DNA of 64,000 nucleotides from Arthrobacter livingstonensis (GCF_003219815.1 NZ_QJVD01000012.1:62001-126000), one strand, 5' to 3'; counted from the stretch's first letter, positions 51,833 to 61,229 are shown. Translations and numbers: made by a program. Notes: generated by a model from the letters alone, not told the origin.

Positions 51833-52090
51833 ATGGATACGCACGGAACCAAGGACAGCAGCCAGGACGGCACCATCGTCAACCCCGGCAAGGATGAAGG
51901 CCGCGACACCTCGGTCGGGGACGAGGGCGACAACGCCAACGAGCTGCGCTTTGACGAGGAAGACCGCCTGATCAAGGAGCAATCGCTGCGCCCGGAAGAA
52001 GAGGACCGCCTGATCAAGGAGCAGTCGCTGCGCCAGGAAGAGGAAGACCGCCTGACCGGGGAACAGCCGCTGCGCCCGGAAGCCGACTAG
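51833..52090 (+). CDS. Small acidic repeat protein, function unknown
   Basis: An 85-residue, strongly acidic protein. After a polar N-terminal half rich in Asp, Gly and Ser, it has three back-to-back 14-residue repeats of the form EEDRL(I/T)(K/G)EQ(S/P)LR(P/Q)E, ending in Ala-Asp. No signal peptide or membrane segment. The repeats are mirrored at DNA level as 42-base units. I do not recognise a family. ATG at 51833 is preceded by AGGAAGG at some distance; a GTG at 51821 is possible. It follows pheA by 99 bases and converges with the kinase gene. Confidence 0.7.
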   Translation: MDTHGTKDSSQDGTIVNPGKDEGRDTSVGDEGDNANELRFDEEDRLIKEQSLRPEEEDRLIKEQSLRQEEEDRLTGEQPLRPEAD

Positions 52091-52130
52091 CGCACGCCAG
52101 GCACGCGTGCCCGCGCCGGGTACGCGTGCC

Positions 52131-53198
52131 TTAGGCCGGGTTGTTTGGCGCAGCCACGCGCACCAGCACGGCCTGGTGTTCAACGCTGACCCTGACCACC
52201 GTGGCCGAACCCGACGGATCCCCGTCAACCTGCGTCTCCACGGGCATCACGGTGCGGATCACCAGTTTTTTAGAGCGGTAAAAGTCGATCACGGGGAAGC
52301 CGCCCTTGTGCTGGAACGCGATCTTGCCGGCCATGGCAATCCAACCAATGGCACTGCGCGGGCTGACCACCACCACGTCCAGGACGCCGTCGTCAATGAG
52401 TGCGCCCGGGACAAAGTCGATGCCGCCCGGCAGCAGCCCGCAATTGGCAAACATCACCGACCGCACCTTGCGTTGCTGCGGGGGCTGGTCGTCCAGGGCG
52501 ATGCTGACCTTCTTCCGCCGCCCTGCCATGTGCCGGAGTCCGGCCTCGCTGTAGGCCAGCCAGCCGAGTGACTCCTTGAGCTTTGAGTTGGTGTCGTTCA
52601 TGACCTCGGCGTCCATGCCCAGCCCGGCAATGACCATGAAGGACTGTTGCGATACGGCGCCGGTGACCTCGTCCTCGGTCTCCATCAGGCCGGCGTCGAT
52701 GTGCCGCTGGTGGCCAAACAAGGCAACCTGGACGTTCGCGGCAACGTCATTGATGTCCAGGTTCAGGTTGCGGGCCAGCAGGTTCCCGGTGCCCAGGGGG
52801 ATGATCGCCAGGGGCACCTCGGTGCGCCGCAATTCCTGGCCCACGGCGCGCACGGTACCGTCCCCGCCGCCCACAATAACGACGTCGGACTTGGCCGCCA
52901 GGGCCTGCCGCGCCATGGCGTGGCCGGGGTCCGCGGCAGTGGTCTCCAGGAACAGCGGCTCCGGCCAGCCGGCCAGGGTGGTGGAGCGCAGCAGCAGGGT
53001 CTTGGCGGCGGCGGCCCCGCTTTTGGTCGGGTTATAGATGAAGGCCACCTTTTGCGCGGCGGCATGGATCTTATGGGGGGATTCGGCGGCGGCGCTGCGG
53101 GTGTGCTTGTGGGCCAGCTTGCGGACCCCCAGCCAGCTGAACCCGGCGGCAAGCAGGACGGCGGCCACGATGACGGTGATGAGGACTTCAGTTGGCAT
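52131..53198 (-). CDS. Diacylglycerol kinase-family lipid kinase
   Basis: A 355-residue protein with an N-terminal membrane helix (VLITVIVAAVLLAAGFSWLG) followed by a DAGK catalytic domain: VAFIYNPTKSGAAAA, the nucleotide loop VIVGGGDGTVRAVG and PLGTGNLLARNLNL. It would phosphorylate diacylglycerol or a related lipid at the membrane, as in the DgkB/YegS group. The N-terminal anchor is not typical of the shorter soluble members. Divergent from serS, 51 bases apart. Confidence 0.88.
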   Translation of the reverse strand: MPTEVLITVIVAAVLLAAGFSWLGVRKLAHKHTRSAAAESPHKIHAAAQKVAFIYNPTKSGAAAAKTLLLRSTTLAGWPEPLFLETTAADPGHAMARQALAAKSDVVIVGGGDGTVRAVGQELRRTEVPLAIIPLGTGNLLARNLNLDINDVAANVQVALFGHQRHIDAGLMETEDEVTGAVSQQSFMVIAGLGMDAEVMNDTNSKLKESLGWLAYSEAGLRHMAGRRKKVSIALDDQPPQQRKVRSVMFANCGLLPGGIDFVPGALIDDGVLDVVVVSPRSAIGWIAMAGKIAFQHKGGFPVIDFYRSKKLVIRTVMPVETQVDGDPSGSATVVRVSVEHQAVLVRVAAPNNPA

Positions 53199-53249
53199 GA
53201 TTCTCTAACCATAGCGGTTCGAGTTGTTTTGATTGGATAGGCTTAGGCC

Positions 53250-54527
53250 GTGATCGATGTAAGAGACCTCTGCGAAAATCCCGCCCAATACCGCGCCAGC
53301 CAAAGTGCCCGCGGAGCCGAACCGTCCGTGGTGGATTCCATCATTGCCGCCGACGCCGCCAGGAAGTCCGCCATCAGCACCTTTGAGGCCCTGCGTGCGG
53401 AGCAAAACCTGTACGGCAAGAAGGTGGCACAGGCCAAGGGCGAGGAAAAGCAGGCCCTGCTCGCCGAGGTCAAGGACCTCTCGGCACGGGTGAAGGCAGC
53501 CTCCGCTGCCGCCGATGAAGCCGCTGCCGTGGCGGACAAACTGGTGCGCAGCATGCCCAACCTCATCTCCGACGGCGTCATGGAAGGCGGCGAGGATGAC
53601 TATATCGTGGTCAAAACCGTCGGCACGCCGCGTGAATTTGAGGATTTCAAGCCGAGGGACCACCTGGAAATCGGTGAGCTGATTGGCGCCATTGACATGG
53701 AACGCGGCGCCAAGGTCTCGGGTTCCCGCTTTTACTTCCTGAAGGGCGTGGGCGCGCGCCTGGAGCTGGCGCTGCTGCAGATGGCCATGGACCAGGCCAT
53801 CGCGGCCGGCTTCACGCCCATGATCACGCCCACCCTGGTGCTGCCCGAGACCATGGCCGGCACCGGCTTTGACGTGGAGCACGACGCCGAAATCTACCGC
53901 CTGGCCGAGGACGACCTCTACCTGGTGGGCACCTCCGAGGTGGCCCTGGCCGGCTACCACGGCCAGGAAATCATCAACGTGGACGAACCCGTGCGCTACG
54001 CCGGCTGGTCCTCGTGCTACCGCCGCGAAGCCGGTTCGCACGGCAAGGACACCCGGGGGATCATCCGCGTCCACCAGTTCAACAAGGTGGAAATGTTTGT
54101 CTACACCACGGTGGAGAAGGCAGCCGCGGAACACCAGCGCCTGCTCGCCTGGGAAGAAGAGATGCTGGCCAAGGTGGAGCTTCCCTACCGCGTCATTGAC
54201 ACGGCGGCCGGCGACCTTGGCGGCTCCGCTGCCCGCAAGTTCGACTGCGAGGCCTGGGTGCCCACGCAGGACAACTACCGCGAGCTGACGTCCACCTCCA
54301 ACTGCACCACCTACCAGGCCCGCCGGCTGAACATCCGCGAGCGTGTGGTGAACGACGACGGCACCAAGGGTGGGACCCGCGCGGTGGCCACGCTGAACGG
54401 CACCTTGGCGACGACACGCTGGATTGTGGCCATCCTGGAGCACCATCAGAACGCCGACGGATCCGTCAACGTCCCCGTGGCACTGCGGCCGTACCTCGGT
54501 GGCATGGAAGTGTTCCCGGTCCTTTAG
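53250..54527 (+). CDS. serS: Seryl-tRNA synthetase
   Basis: A 425-residue class II aminoacyl-tRNA synthetase. The N-terminal 100 residues form the coiled-coil tRNA-binding arm; motif 2 includes [20 protein letters not shown], and motif 3 is [18 protein letters not shown] with the ATP-binding Arg. The [13 protein letters not shown] segment binds serine. It starts at a GTG ([11 protein letters not shown]), in keeping with other SerS N-termini. Followed by a long hairpin, probably its terminator. Confidence 0.95.
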   Translation: MIDVRDLCENPAQYRASQSARGAEPSVVDSIIAADAARKSAISTFEALRAEQNLYGKKVAQAKGEEKQALLAEVKDLSARVKAASAAADEAAAVADKLVRSMPNLISDGVMEGGEDDYIVVKTVGTPREFEDFKPRDHLEIGELIGAIDMERGAKVSGSRFYFLKGVGARLELALLQMAMDQAIAAGFTPMITPTLVLPETMAGTGFDVEHDAEIYRLAEDDLYLVGTSEVALAGYHGQEIINVDEPVRYAGWSSCYRREAGSHGKDTRGIIRVHQFNKVEMFVYTTVEKAAAEHQRLLAWEEEMLAKVELPYRVIDTAAGDLGGSAARKFDCEAWVPTQDNYRELTSTSNCTTYQARRLNIRERVVNDDGTKGGTRAVATLNGTLATTRWIVAILEHHQNADGSVNVPVALRPYLGGMEVFPVL

Positions 54528-54546
54528 GCGCCTTCCGGAGGTCCTG

Positions 54547-54609
54547 CATGAACGCCGGGTAAATATTCACACTGTGCACACGGCTGTGGGTATTCACCCG
54601 GCGTTCATG
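54547..54609 (+). terminator. Long hairpin downstream of serS
   Basis: 19-base arms (54547-54565 and 54591-54609, beginning CATGAACGCCGGG) with one mismatch around a 25-base loop. No T-run follows directly. Confidence 0.55.
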
Positions 54610-54664
54610 TGTTTAAGAAGGGGCCGCCTAGCTGTTGCAGGGCCGGATCTGGTTCACTGGATAT

Positions 54665-55534
54665 ATGACTATGACAGCAAATGCAGCCGTCCCTGGCATC
54701 GATGACCAGGAAATCGCAGCACCGGCACCTGCAGCAAAAACCGACCGCTACCTCGTGGCCCTTGACGTCGACGGAACCCTGGTGGACCACGACGGCAACA
54801 TGGCCGGCGCCGTCCGCGACGCCGCCCAGGCGGTGGTGGGCGCCGGCCACGAAATCATCATTGCCACCGGCCGCTCCCTCGGCGCCATGCTTCCGGTGGT
54901 CGAGCAGATCGGAATGGTCCGCGGCTACGGGGTGTGCTCCAACGGGGGCGTGACCGTGCGCCTGGACCCCGCACTTGAGCGCGGCTACGAGATCATTGAG
55001 CGGGTCACGTTCAGACCCAGGGCCGCCCTGACCACGCTTCGCGAGAAGATTCCGGGAGCCCGGTTCGCCCTGGAGGACGCCGAGGGCAACTTCCTGTCCA
55101 CCTCCCGCTTCCAGGACGCCAGCTTTGGCATCGAGGCCCGCGGCGTGGATTTCCACCACCTGCTGGATGCCCAGGCCGTCCGGGTGGTGGTCAACAGCGC
55201 CGACGCCAGCACGGCGGAGTTTTCCGCGGCGATTGCCGCCGCCGGACTGCAGGGGGTCGCCTATGCGGTGGGCTGGAGTGCCTGGCTGGACATTGCGGCG
55301 GCCGGTGTGACCAAGGCCTCGGCCCTGGAGAAGCTGCGTGCCGGGATGGGCATTGACGCGGCCCGGACGGTGGCCGTGGGAGACGGCTCCAACGACATTG
55401 AGATGCTCCGCTGGGCCGGCCGCGGCGTGGCCATGGGGCAGGCGGAGGCCGACGTCCTGGCCGCCGCCAACGAGGTCACGGCCTCGGTGTACGACGACGG
55501 CGCTGCCGCCGTCCTGCGCAGCCTGCTCGCCTAG
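54665..55534 (+). CDS. Cof-type HAD hydrolase, second copy
   Basis: A 289-residue HAD subfamily IIB phosphatase with a 28-residue polar leader. Motif I is ALDVDGTLVDHDG, the threonine motif lies in IIIATGRSLG, and motif IV is VGDGSNDIEMLRWAG. Cap of the Cof type. It shares overall design with the protein at 39598 but diverges clearly. Substrate unknown, probably a sugar phosphate. ATG at 54665 or 54671; neither has a strong ribosome site. Confidence 0.87.
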   Translation: MTMTANAAVPGIDDQEIAAPAPAAKTDRYLVALDVDGTLVDHDGNMAGAVRDAAQAVVGAGHEIIIATGRSLGAMLPVVEQIGMVRGYGVCSNGGVTVRLDPALERGYEIIERVTFRPRAALTTLREKIPGARFALEDAEGNFLSTSRFQDASFGIEARGVDFHHLLDAQAVRVVVNSADASTAEFSAAIAAAGLQGVAYAVGWSAWLDIAAAGVTKASALEKLRAGMGIDAARTVAVGDGSNDIEMLRWAGRGVAMGQAEADVLAAANEVTASVYDDGAAAVLRSLLA

Positions 55535-55659
55535 CCTGTCCGCGGCAGATTGCGTGCCGGGTCGTCGGGCCGGGCGCCGGGAAAACCGGTCCAACGTCCC
55601 GTTCCGTCGCCGGGAACGGGGCATTCCTGCACTCGGTTTCGCGAGAGCGGGGTCAGGCC

Positions 55660-55717
55660 GCGAGGACGGCGCGAAGAAGATGCACCGCCCTCGCGGCTTG
55701 ACCCCGTCTTCGGCGAA
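55660..55717. repeat. 58-base dispersed repeat, copy 2, within an inverted repeat
   Basis: Matches 35685-35742. With the preceding bases it forms an imperfect hairpin (CGGGGTCAGGCCGCGAGG from 55649 against its complement ending near 55706, 17 of 18 pairs). It lies in the 319-base gap 55535-55853, which holds no gene. Confidence 0.6.
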
Positions 55718-55756
55718 TCCGGGCAGGCCCGGTCAGCGGAGCAGGGGCAAAACAAA

Positions 55757-55840
55757 GGCGGCGCCCCGCTCCCCAGCCGCTCCCACTGCTCGCCAGCTCG
55801 CAGCGGGTCCCTCGCGTCCGTGGGCCCAGGGGGCGCCGCC
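55757..55840 (-). terminator. Probable terminator of ppa
   Basis: GGCGGCGCCCC (55757-55767) pairs perfectly with GGGGCGCCGCC (55830-55840). On the minus strand the structure follows the ppa stop and is followed by TTTGTTTT, as for an intrinsic terminator with a long loop; the loop contains the 49-base dispersed repeat. Confidence 0.5.
55780..55828. repeat. 49-base dispersed repeat, copy 1
   Basis: Begins CTCCCACTGCTCGC and ends CGTGGGCCCA; about 41 of 49 bases identical to 58069-58117 without gaps. The related 50352-50392 segment shares CGGGTCCCTCGGGCGC. Confidence 0.6.
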
Positions 55841-55853
55841 GTCGTACTTGGTT

Positions 55854-56342
55854 TTAGTGGCCCTCGGCCTCGAAGCGCTTGATGGAGGCTTCCAGCTCGG
55901 CTTCGGCGGCGGCGCGGTCGGCCCAGCCATCGGCCTTGACCCACTTGCCGGGCTCCAGGTCCTTGTAGCGGGTGAAGAAGTGCTCGATCTCCTTGACCAG
56001 GTACTCGTCAATGTCAGAGAGTTCCTGGATGTGGTCATAGCGCTTGTCGTCAACAACACACAGGACCTTGGCGTCTCCGCCGGACTCATCGGTCATGTTG
56101 AACACTGCAATGGGGCGGGCATCGACAACAACGCCGGGGTGCAGGTCAAAGTCCTGCAGCATGACCAGGGCGTCCAGGGGATCGCCGTCTTCGCCGAGGG
56201 TGTTGTCGAAGAAGCCGTAGTGGGTGGGGTACTGCATCGAGGTGAACAGCACGCGGTCCAGGCGGACGCGGCCGGTCTCATGGTCAACCTCGTATTTGAC
56301 GCGTGATCCGCGCGGGATCTCGATGGTGACGTCGTGCTTCAT
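55854..56342 (-). CDS. ppa: Inorganic pyrophosphatase
   Basis: A 162-residue family I soluble pyrophosphatase. The metal-binding signature [10 protein letters not shown] (two Asp plus a third within the DxDPxDxLV motif) and the start [20 protein letters not shown] are diagnostic. It drives biosynthesis by removing pyrophosphate. The ATG 56342 has AGGAG nine bases before it; upstream in-frame extension is unlikely. Divergent from dacB, with an AT-rich patch (TATGAGGATATAGG region) near 56412 that may hold the promoter. Confidence 0.95.
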   Translation of the reverse strand: MKHDVTIEIPRGSRVKYEVDHETGRVRLDRVLFTSMQYPTHYGFFDNTLGEDGDPLDALVMLQDFDLHPGVVVDARPIAVFNMTDESGGDAKVLCVVDDKRYDHIQELSDIDEYLVKEIEHFFTRYKDLEPGKWVKADGWADRAAAEAELEASIKRFEAEGH

Positions 56343-56546
56343 CGTTGTGCTCCTCATGATGGGGGGGGTGTGCGCGGCCGGGCGCGGCCGATCCTACAAA
56401 AATTACGTCTAGTATGAGGATATAGGCGCTTTTTGCTCTGCCGAAATGCCGCCCTTGCCCACCCGCGTCATCCGTGCGCGATGAGACCTGCCCCCAAACG
56501 AATTTTTGCGTACCGGGCCCGCCGCTGAAAAGGAAATGCCTGCACC

Positions 56547-58028
56547 ATGGGACGCACGTCAAAAGCTGTGACGAGCGCAGTGCTCATCCTGGCGCTCGCC
56601 GCGGTCACCGTTCCCGCCGGCATGAACCTGGTCCCCGCCCTGCTGCCCACGTTCGTGGTGGCGGCGCCGCTCCCGGCCGCACAGCTGGCACCCACCTCGC
56701 TTTCCACGGTGACGGGGATTGCCCCGCTGTCCACGAAAGCGCCGCTTCCGGACGCCGCAAAGCTGGGGGCGGCGCTGGATGAGGCGCTCAAACTCGACGC
56801 CGTTGGCCAGTTCAGTGCCTATGTCACCGACGCGTCCACCGGTAAGGTGCTTTATTCGCACGACGGCGGCAGTGCCCGCACGCCCGCGTCAAACCTGAAG
56901 CTGCTCACGGCTACGGCGGCGTTGACGTCGCTGGGTGCCGGTACACGCCTTGAGACCTCGGTGGTGGCAGGGGACACCCCGAATGCGCTGGTGCTCAAGG
57001 CTGGCGGCGACGCCATGCTGTCCGACGGCGCCAGCGACCCCTCCGCCGTCATGGGCCATGCCGGGCTCGCCACCCTGGCCAAGAAGACTGCCGCGGCCCT
57101 GGCCGCCGGCGGTGTCAAGGGCCCCGTCACACTCAGCATTGACGACCACCTGTTCACCGGCCCCGCACTGAACCCGGAATGGGACACAGGGGATGTGAAC
57201 GCCGGGGAGATCGCGCCAATCTACCCCATGGCCCTGTATGCCGGGCGCACCGCCGCAAGCACCACAGCCGGCGGCGCGGGTCCGCGCCCGCAGGACGCGG
57301 CCCTGGCCGTGGCCGTGGAATTTGATGCCGCGCTGAAGGATGCGGGCGTTGAAACCAAGGGGTCCATCACCCACACCGCCGCGCCGTCACCTGCTGGCGC
57401 AGCCGCAAAGTCTCCGACGGGCAAGGCTTCGCCCGGCGCAACCTCGTCGGACACGGCCTTTTCCGGGGCCGTCCTTGCCTCGGTCAGTTCCGCCACTGTG
57501 GCCCAGCAGGTGCAGTACCTGCTCGTCGAATCGGACAACTACCTTGCCGAGGTCATGGGCCGGCTCGTGGCCGTGAAGCAGGGCATGGACGCCACCAATG
57601 AAGGCTCCGTGGCTGCCGTGCGCGACGTCCTTTCCGGTCTGGGCCTGCCGTTGGAAGGCGCCGTCACCGTGGACAACTGCGGCCTGGCCGGCAATGACCT
57701 GATCAGCGCCCGCCAGCTCGTTGAAGTGGTCTCCTACCTCCTGGCCCACACCGGCACCGATGCGGGCCTTGCCCTGGAAGGCCTGCCCATTGCCGGGCTG
57801 ACCGGCACCCTGGGCGACCGCTTTGTGGATCCGGGCACGGTGGCCGCCGCAGGCCTGGTCCGTGCCAAGACGGGGACCCTGAACCGGGTGTCGACCCTGT
57901 CCGGTTACGTGATCAACGCCCAAGGGCGGCTGCTGGCCTTCTCCGTGATGGGCAACAAGCTGGCCGGCGGCCCGGCCTCCGCCATTCCCGTCATCGACGC
58001 CGCTGCGGCAGCCCTCGCCAAAAGCTGA
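56547..58028 (+). CDS. dacB: D-alanyl-D-alanine carboxypeptidase/endopeptidase (PBP4 type)
   Basis: A 493-residue penicillin-binding protein of the S13 peptidase family, acting on peptidoglycan outside the membrane. An N-terminal signal/anchor (VTSAVLILALAAVTVPAG) is followed by the serine motif SNLK (Ser115, Lys118), the SDN motif (329-331) and KTG (441-443). A large insertion domain lies between the first two motifs, as in family S13. A Pro/Ser/Ala-rich linker near residues 275-305 is distinctive. It heads the block leading into the metalloprotease and tilS. Confidence 0.92.
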   Translation: MGRTSKAVTSAVLILALAAVTVPAGMNLVPALLPTFVVAAPLPAAQLAPTSLSTVTGIAPLSTKAPLPDAAKLGAALDEALKLDAVGQFSAYVTDASTGKVLYSHDGGSARTPASNLKLLTATAALTSLGAGTRLETSVVAGDTPNALVLKAGGDAMLSDGASDPSAVMGHAGLATLAKKTAAALAAGGVKGPVTLSIDDHLFTGPALNPEWDTGDVNAGEIAPIYPMALYAGRTAASTTAGGAGPRPQDAALAVAVEFDAALKDAGVETKGSITHTAAPSPAGAAAKSPTGKASPGATSSDTAFSGAVLASVSSATVAQQVQYLLVESDNYLAEVMGRLVAVKQGMDATNEGSVAAVRDVLSGLGLPLEGAVTVDNCGLAGNDLISARQLVEVVSYLLAHTGTDAGLALEGLPIAGLTGTLGDRFVDPGTVAAAGLVRAKTGTLNRVSTLSGYVINAQGRLLAFSVMGNKLAGGPASAIPVIDAAAAALAKS

Positions 58029-58068
58029 CCGTCCCGCACCCCGGGAGGTTCGAGATGATCCCCACGCC

Positions 58069-58117
58069 CTCCCACCACTCGCAGGCTCGCGGCGGGTCCC
58101 TCGGGCGCGTGGGCCCA
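58069..58117. repeat. 49-base dispersed repeat, copy 2
   Basis: Counterpart of 55780-55828, located between dacB and the metalloprotease gene; begins CTCCCACCACTCGC and ends CGTGGGCCCA. Confidence 0.6.
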
Positions 58118-58165
58118 CCACAGGGTGTCATTATCTTGAACTTCAATACAGGGAAATGTGATCTG

Positions 58166-59326
58166 ATGGGAAACATGAGCCCGCAAAGCAGCGCACCGAC
58201 AACCCCTCCCGCCACCGCCAGCATGGTCAACTGGGACCTGGCCGCCAAAACGGCAGCCAACCTGGCCCCGGCCGGCCCTTCGCTCAACGGCTCGGAAATT
58301 GGCCGCGCCGTGGAAAACCTGCGCCTCATGGCGGAGAAGTCGGTGCCGCACGTGCACGAGATCAGCAGGCTTGAAGCAGCCCGGGACCTGCGCGATTCCG
58401 AGGTGCTGGTGGTGGACCGGGCCTCGTGGGCGAAGGCCAACACGCAGAGCTTTGCCGTCATGATGGACCCGATCATGGCCGCGCTCGCCGCCAAGCAGTC
58501 GTCTGCCGGCAAGAATGCGGCGGCCGCCAGTGCCACCGTGACCGGTGCCCAGCTGGGCGCCGCGCTGGCCTTTCTTTCCAGCAAGGTCCTGGGACAGTAC
58601 GACCCCTTCGCGGCGCTGGCCGGCCAGCGGGAGTCCAAGGAGAACGCCGGCGCGGAGCTGCCGGCCAGCGGCGGCCGCCTGCTCCTGGTAGCCCCGAACA
58701 TCATCACCGTGGAGCGGGACCTCAAAGTGGACCCGTCCGATTTCCGGCTCTGGGTGTGCCTTCATGAGCAAACCCACCGCGTCCAGTTTGCCGCGGCCCC
58801 CTGGCTGCGCCACCACATGCTCTCCGAAATTGAAAAGCTGGGCGGACTCCTGGTCGGTGACAGCGAGAACCTGGGCGAGCGCCTGCTGCAGGCCACCAAG
58901 GCGCTGGCCAGCAAAAAACCCGCCACGCCGGACGTACCCAGCCGCGGCGGCGTCCTGGACCTGCTCCAGAACCCGGAGCAGAAGGCGGCGCTCTCCCACG
59001 TCACGGCCGTCATGAGCCTTTTGGAAGGCCACGCCAACGTGGTCATGGACGGCGTGGACCAAACCATTGTGCCCACGGTGCGCACCATCCGCCAGCGTTT
59101 CAACAGCCGCGGCAAGGACCGCGGGTTCATTGAAAAGTTCGTTAGAAACCTGATGGGGCTTGACGCAAAAATGCGACAATACAGCGACGGCGCCAAATTT
59201 GTGCGCGAGGTGGTGGCCATCGCAGGCATGGACGGCTTCAACAACGTCTGGACGCAAGCGGAAAATCTGCCCACGGAACCGGAAATCCACGATGCCCGCC
59301 TCTGGGTCGACCGGATGGGCCTGTAG
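58166..59326 (+). CDS. Zinc-dependent metalloprotease (DUF2342 / F420-biosynthesis-associated type)
   Basis: A 386-residue actinobacterial protein. The zincin motif HEQTH is at residues 200-204 with a downstream glutamate in SLLEGHANVVMD, and the N-terminal WDLAAKTAANLAP plus C-terminal FNNVWTQAENLPTEPEI are family landmarks. It is called coenzyme F420 biosynthesis-associated in some databases, but the role is uncertain. I use the ATG 58166, with AGGGAAA upstream; 58175 is possible. Its position just before tilS and hpt is conserved in actinobacteria. Confidence 0.85.
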   Translation: MGNMSPQSSAPTTPPATASMVNWDLAAKTAANLAPAGPSLNGSEIGRAVENLRLMAEKSVPHVHEISRLEAARDLRDSEVLVVDRASWAKANTQSFAVMMDPIMAALAAKQSSAGKNAAAASATVTGAQLGAALAFLSSKVLGQYDPFAALAGQRESKENAGAELPASGGRLLLVAPNIITVERDLKVDPSDFRLWVCLHEQTHRVQFAAAPWLRHHMLSEIEKLGGLLVGDSENLGERLLQATKALASKKPATPDVPSRGGVLDLLQNPEQKAALSHVTAVMSLLEGHANVVMDGVDQTIVPTVRTIRQRFNSRGKDRGFIEKFVRNLMGLDAKMRQYSDGAKFVREVVAIAGMDGFNNVWTQAENLPTEPEIHDARLWVDRMGL

Positions 59327-59365
59327 GTGGGCCTGCCGGACACTCCCCCTGGAAGGACCAGCCAG

Positions 59366-60451
59366 GTGATCGCCGGACAGACCCGCCCGCGACGGCGCCT
59401 GGACCCCACGGTGGGCAAGGCCCGCAAGATGGTCGCCGAACTGCTGGGCCTGTCCACCACCGGAAAGCACCACCCGCTCGAGCACCCTCCGCTGCTGCTG
59501 GTGGGCTGCAGCGGGGGCCCGGACTCGCTGGCCCTGGCCGCCGTCACCGCCTTCTTTGCCACCCGGGGCGAGGTGCGGGTGGGCGCCGTGGTGGTGGACC
59601 ACCAGATGCAGCCGGACAGCGCGGGCGTTGCCGCGCGGACGGCGGAACAGCTGCGCGGCCTGGGCCTTGACCCGGTCCAGGTGCGCACCGTGGACTTGGA
59701 GCACGACGGGGGCGGCCCCGAGGCGGCTGCCCGCTCCGCCCGCTTTGGCGCACTGGACGCCGCTGCCCGGGAGCTGGGCGCAGCAACGGTCCTGCTGGGC
59801 CACACAATGGACGACCAGGCCGAATCGGTGCTGTTGGGCCTGGCCCGCGGCTCCGGCACCCGATCGCTGGCGGGCATGCGCGCCCGCCGGGGACTGTACG
59901 CGCGCCCGTTCCTGAAGCTGCGCAGGGATGAGACGTTGGCCATATGCCGGGCGCTGGAGCTGGAGCCGTGGCATGATCCCGCCAACTCCGACGGGTCCTA
60001 TCTGCGAGTGCGGGTCCGGCACAATGTGCTGCCGTTCCTGGCCGCGGAGCTGGGACCGGCTGTCACCGAATCCCTGGCCCGGTCGGCCGCCATCCTGGGC
60101 CACGACGCCGACCTTCTCGACGAACTTGCCGACGCGGAATTTGGCCGGATCGCGCAGGTGCTGCCCGCGGATGGGGCCGATCCCATGGAGGTCAGCCTCC
60201 CGGAAGAGACGCTTAGGGGGCTGGCCCCGGCCCTGAGGATGAGAGTGTTGGCGAAGTCCGTCGTCGTGCTTGGCGGCCTTCAACCCAGCCAGGAGCGGCT
60301 GGGCGCCGCGGAGGCCCTACTGGAAAGGAAGGGCTCCGCCGGGCCGGTGCAAATGGCCGGAAAAGTCAGCGCCTACCGAATATCACGCCGCCAAGCCGTT
60401 CCCCAAGAGGGCACCGGCTATGGGAAGCTTGTCCTGAGGCGCAGTGTGTGA
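59366..60451 (+). CDS. tilS: tRNA(Ile)-lysidine synthetase
   Basis: A 361-residue PP-loop ATPase that converts C34 of the AUA-reading isoleucine tRNA to lysidine. The PP-loop SGGPDS is at residues 49-54, with GHTMDDQAESVLLGLARGSGTRSLAGM and the RPFLKLRRDET segment typical of TilS. The C-terminal domain is short, as in actinobacteria. I prefer the GTG at 59366 because GGAAGGA lies eight bases upstream; an earlier GTG at 59327 abuts the previous stop. Confidence 0.92.
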   Translation: MIAGQTRPRRRLDPTVGKARKMVAELLGLSTTGKHHPLEHPPLLLVGCSGGPDSLALAAVTAFFATRGEVRVGAVVVDHQMQPDSAGVAARTAEQLRGLGLDPVQVRTVDLEHDGGGPEAAARSARFGALDAAARELGAATVLLGHTMDDQAESVLLGLARGSGTRSLAGMRARRGLYARPFLKLRRDETLAICRALELEPWHDPANSDGSYLRVRVRHNVLPFLAAELGPAVTESLARSAAILGHDADLLDELADAEFGRIAQVLPADGADPMEVSLPEETLRGLAPALRMRVLAKSVVVLGGLQPSQERLGAAEALLERKGSAGPVQMAGKVSAYRISRRQAVPQEGTGYGKLVLRRSV

Positions 60452-60512
60452 GCATTGCCGCATTGCCGCATTACCAGCCAGTAACAAAGTCCTTTACTTT
60501 CAGGAGCCATTG

Positions 60513-61064
60513 GTGGATTCACAAGACGTCCAGGCCGATCTCAAGCACGTTCTTTACACGAAAGAACAAATTCAAACTCGCGTAGCCGAACTGGCCGCAC
60601 AGATCGATGCGGACTACGAGGGCCGCGACGTCCTGCTGGTCGGCGTGCTCAAGGGCGCCGTCATGATCATGGCGGACCTTTCCCGCGCACTGCACAGCCA
60701 CGTCACCATGGACTGGATGGCGGTGTCCTCCTACGGCTCCGGTACGCAATCCTCCGGCGTGGTGCGCATCCTCAAGGACCTCGAGACGGACCTCATGGGC
60801 AAGCACGTGCTGATCGTCGAGGACATCATCGACTCAGGCCTGACGCTGTCATGGCTGAAGGCCAACTTGATTTCCCGTGGCCCCGCTTCGGTGGAAATCT
60901 GCACATTGTTGCGCAAGCCGGATGCTGCCAAGGTTGAAATTGATGTCAGGTACGTCGGCTATGAGATCCCCAGCGAGTTTGTGGTGGGCTACGGGCTGGA
61001 TTTTGCCGAGAAGTACCGCAACCTGGATTTCATCGGCACGCTGGCGCCGCACATTTACGAGTAG
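60513..61064 (+). CDS. hpt: Hypoxanthine phosphoribosyltransferase
   Basis: A 183-residue purine salvage enzyme making IMP and GMP from hypoxanthine and guanine with PRPP. Motifs: LLVGVLKGAVMIMADL (PRPP loop I), SYGSGTQSSGVVRILKDL, EDIIDSGLTLSWL (PRPP-binding loop) and EFVVGYGLDFAEKYRNL near the C-terminus. The GTG 60513 has AGGAG six bases upstream; an in-frame ATG-less extension to 60444 would overlap tilS and is not favoured. Confidence 0.94.
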   Translation: MDSQDVQADLKHVLYTKEQIQTRVAELAAQIDADYEGRDVLLVGVLKGAVMIMADLSRALHSHVTMDWMAVSSYGSGTQSSGVVRILKDLETDLMGKHVLIVEDIIDSGLTLSWLKANLISRGPASVEICTLLRKPDAAKVEIDVRYVGYEIPSEFVVGYGLDFAEKYRNLDFIGTLAPHIYE

Positions 61065-61078
61065 TTTTTGCTTGGGCC

Positions 61079-61136
61079 GCGCCCGTTTCCGCTTTTCGCG
61101 CCCGTACGACGGGGCGCCGAAAGCGGAAACGGGCGC
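61079..61136 (+). terminator. Strong hairpin downstream of hpt
   Basis: Perfect 17-base arms, GCGCCCGTTTCCGCTTT (61079-61095) and its complement (61120-61136), around a 24-base loop. The 269-base gap after hpt then contains a possible ftsH promoter. Confidence 0.6.
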
Positions 61137-61229
61137 AGTTTCGCTCCCCGGCTTTGTCCACGGCGCAAATTCACGCCGGCGCAGGAAATCGTTATGCCCA
61201 GAGGGAACTATTACGAGTTCCCGTGCGTG

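Noticed and set aside
57905-60283. 792-codon minus-strand frame opposite dacB end, metalloprotease and tilS
   Set aside because: Antisense to three recognised proteins and without any domain-like pattern.
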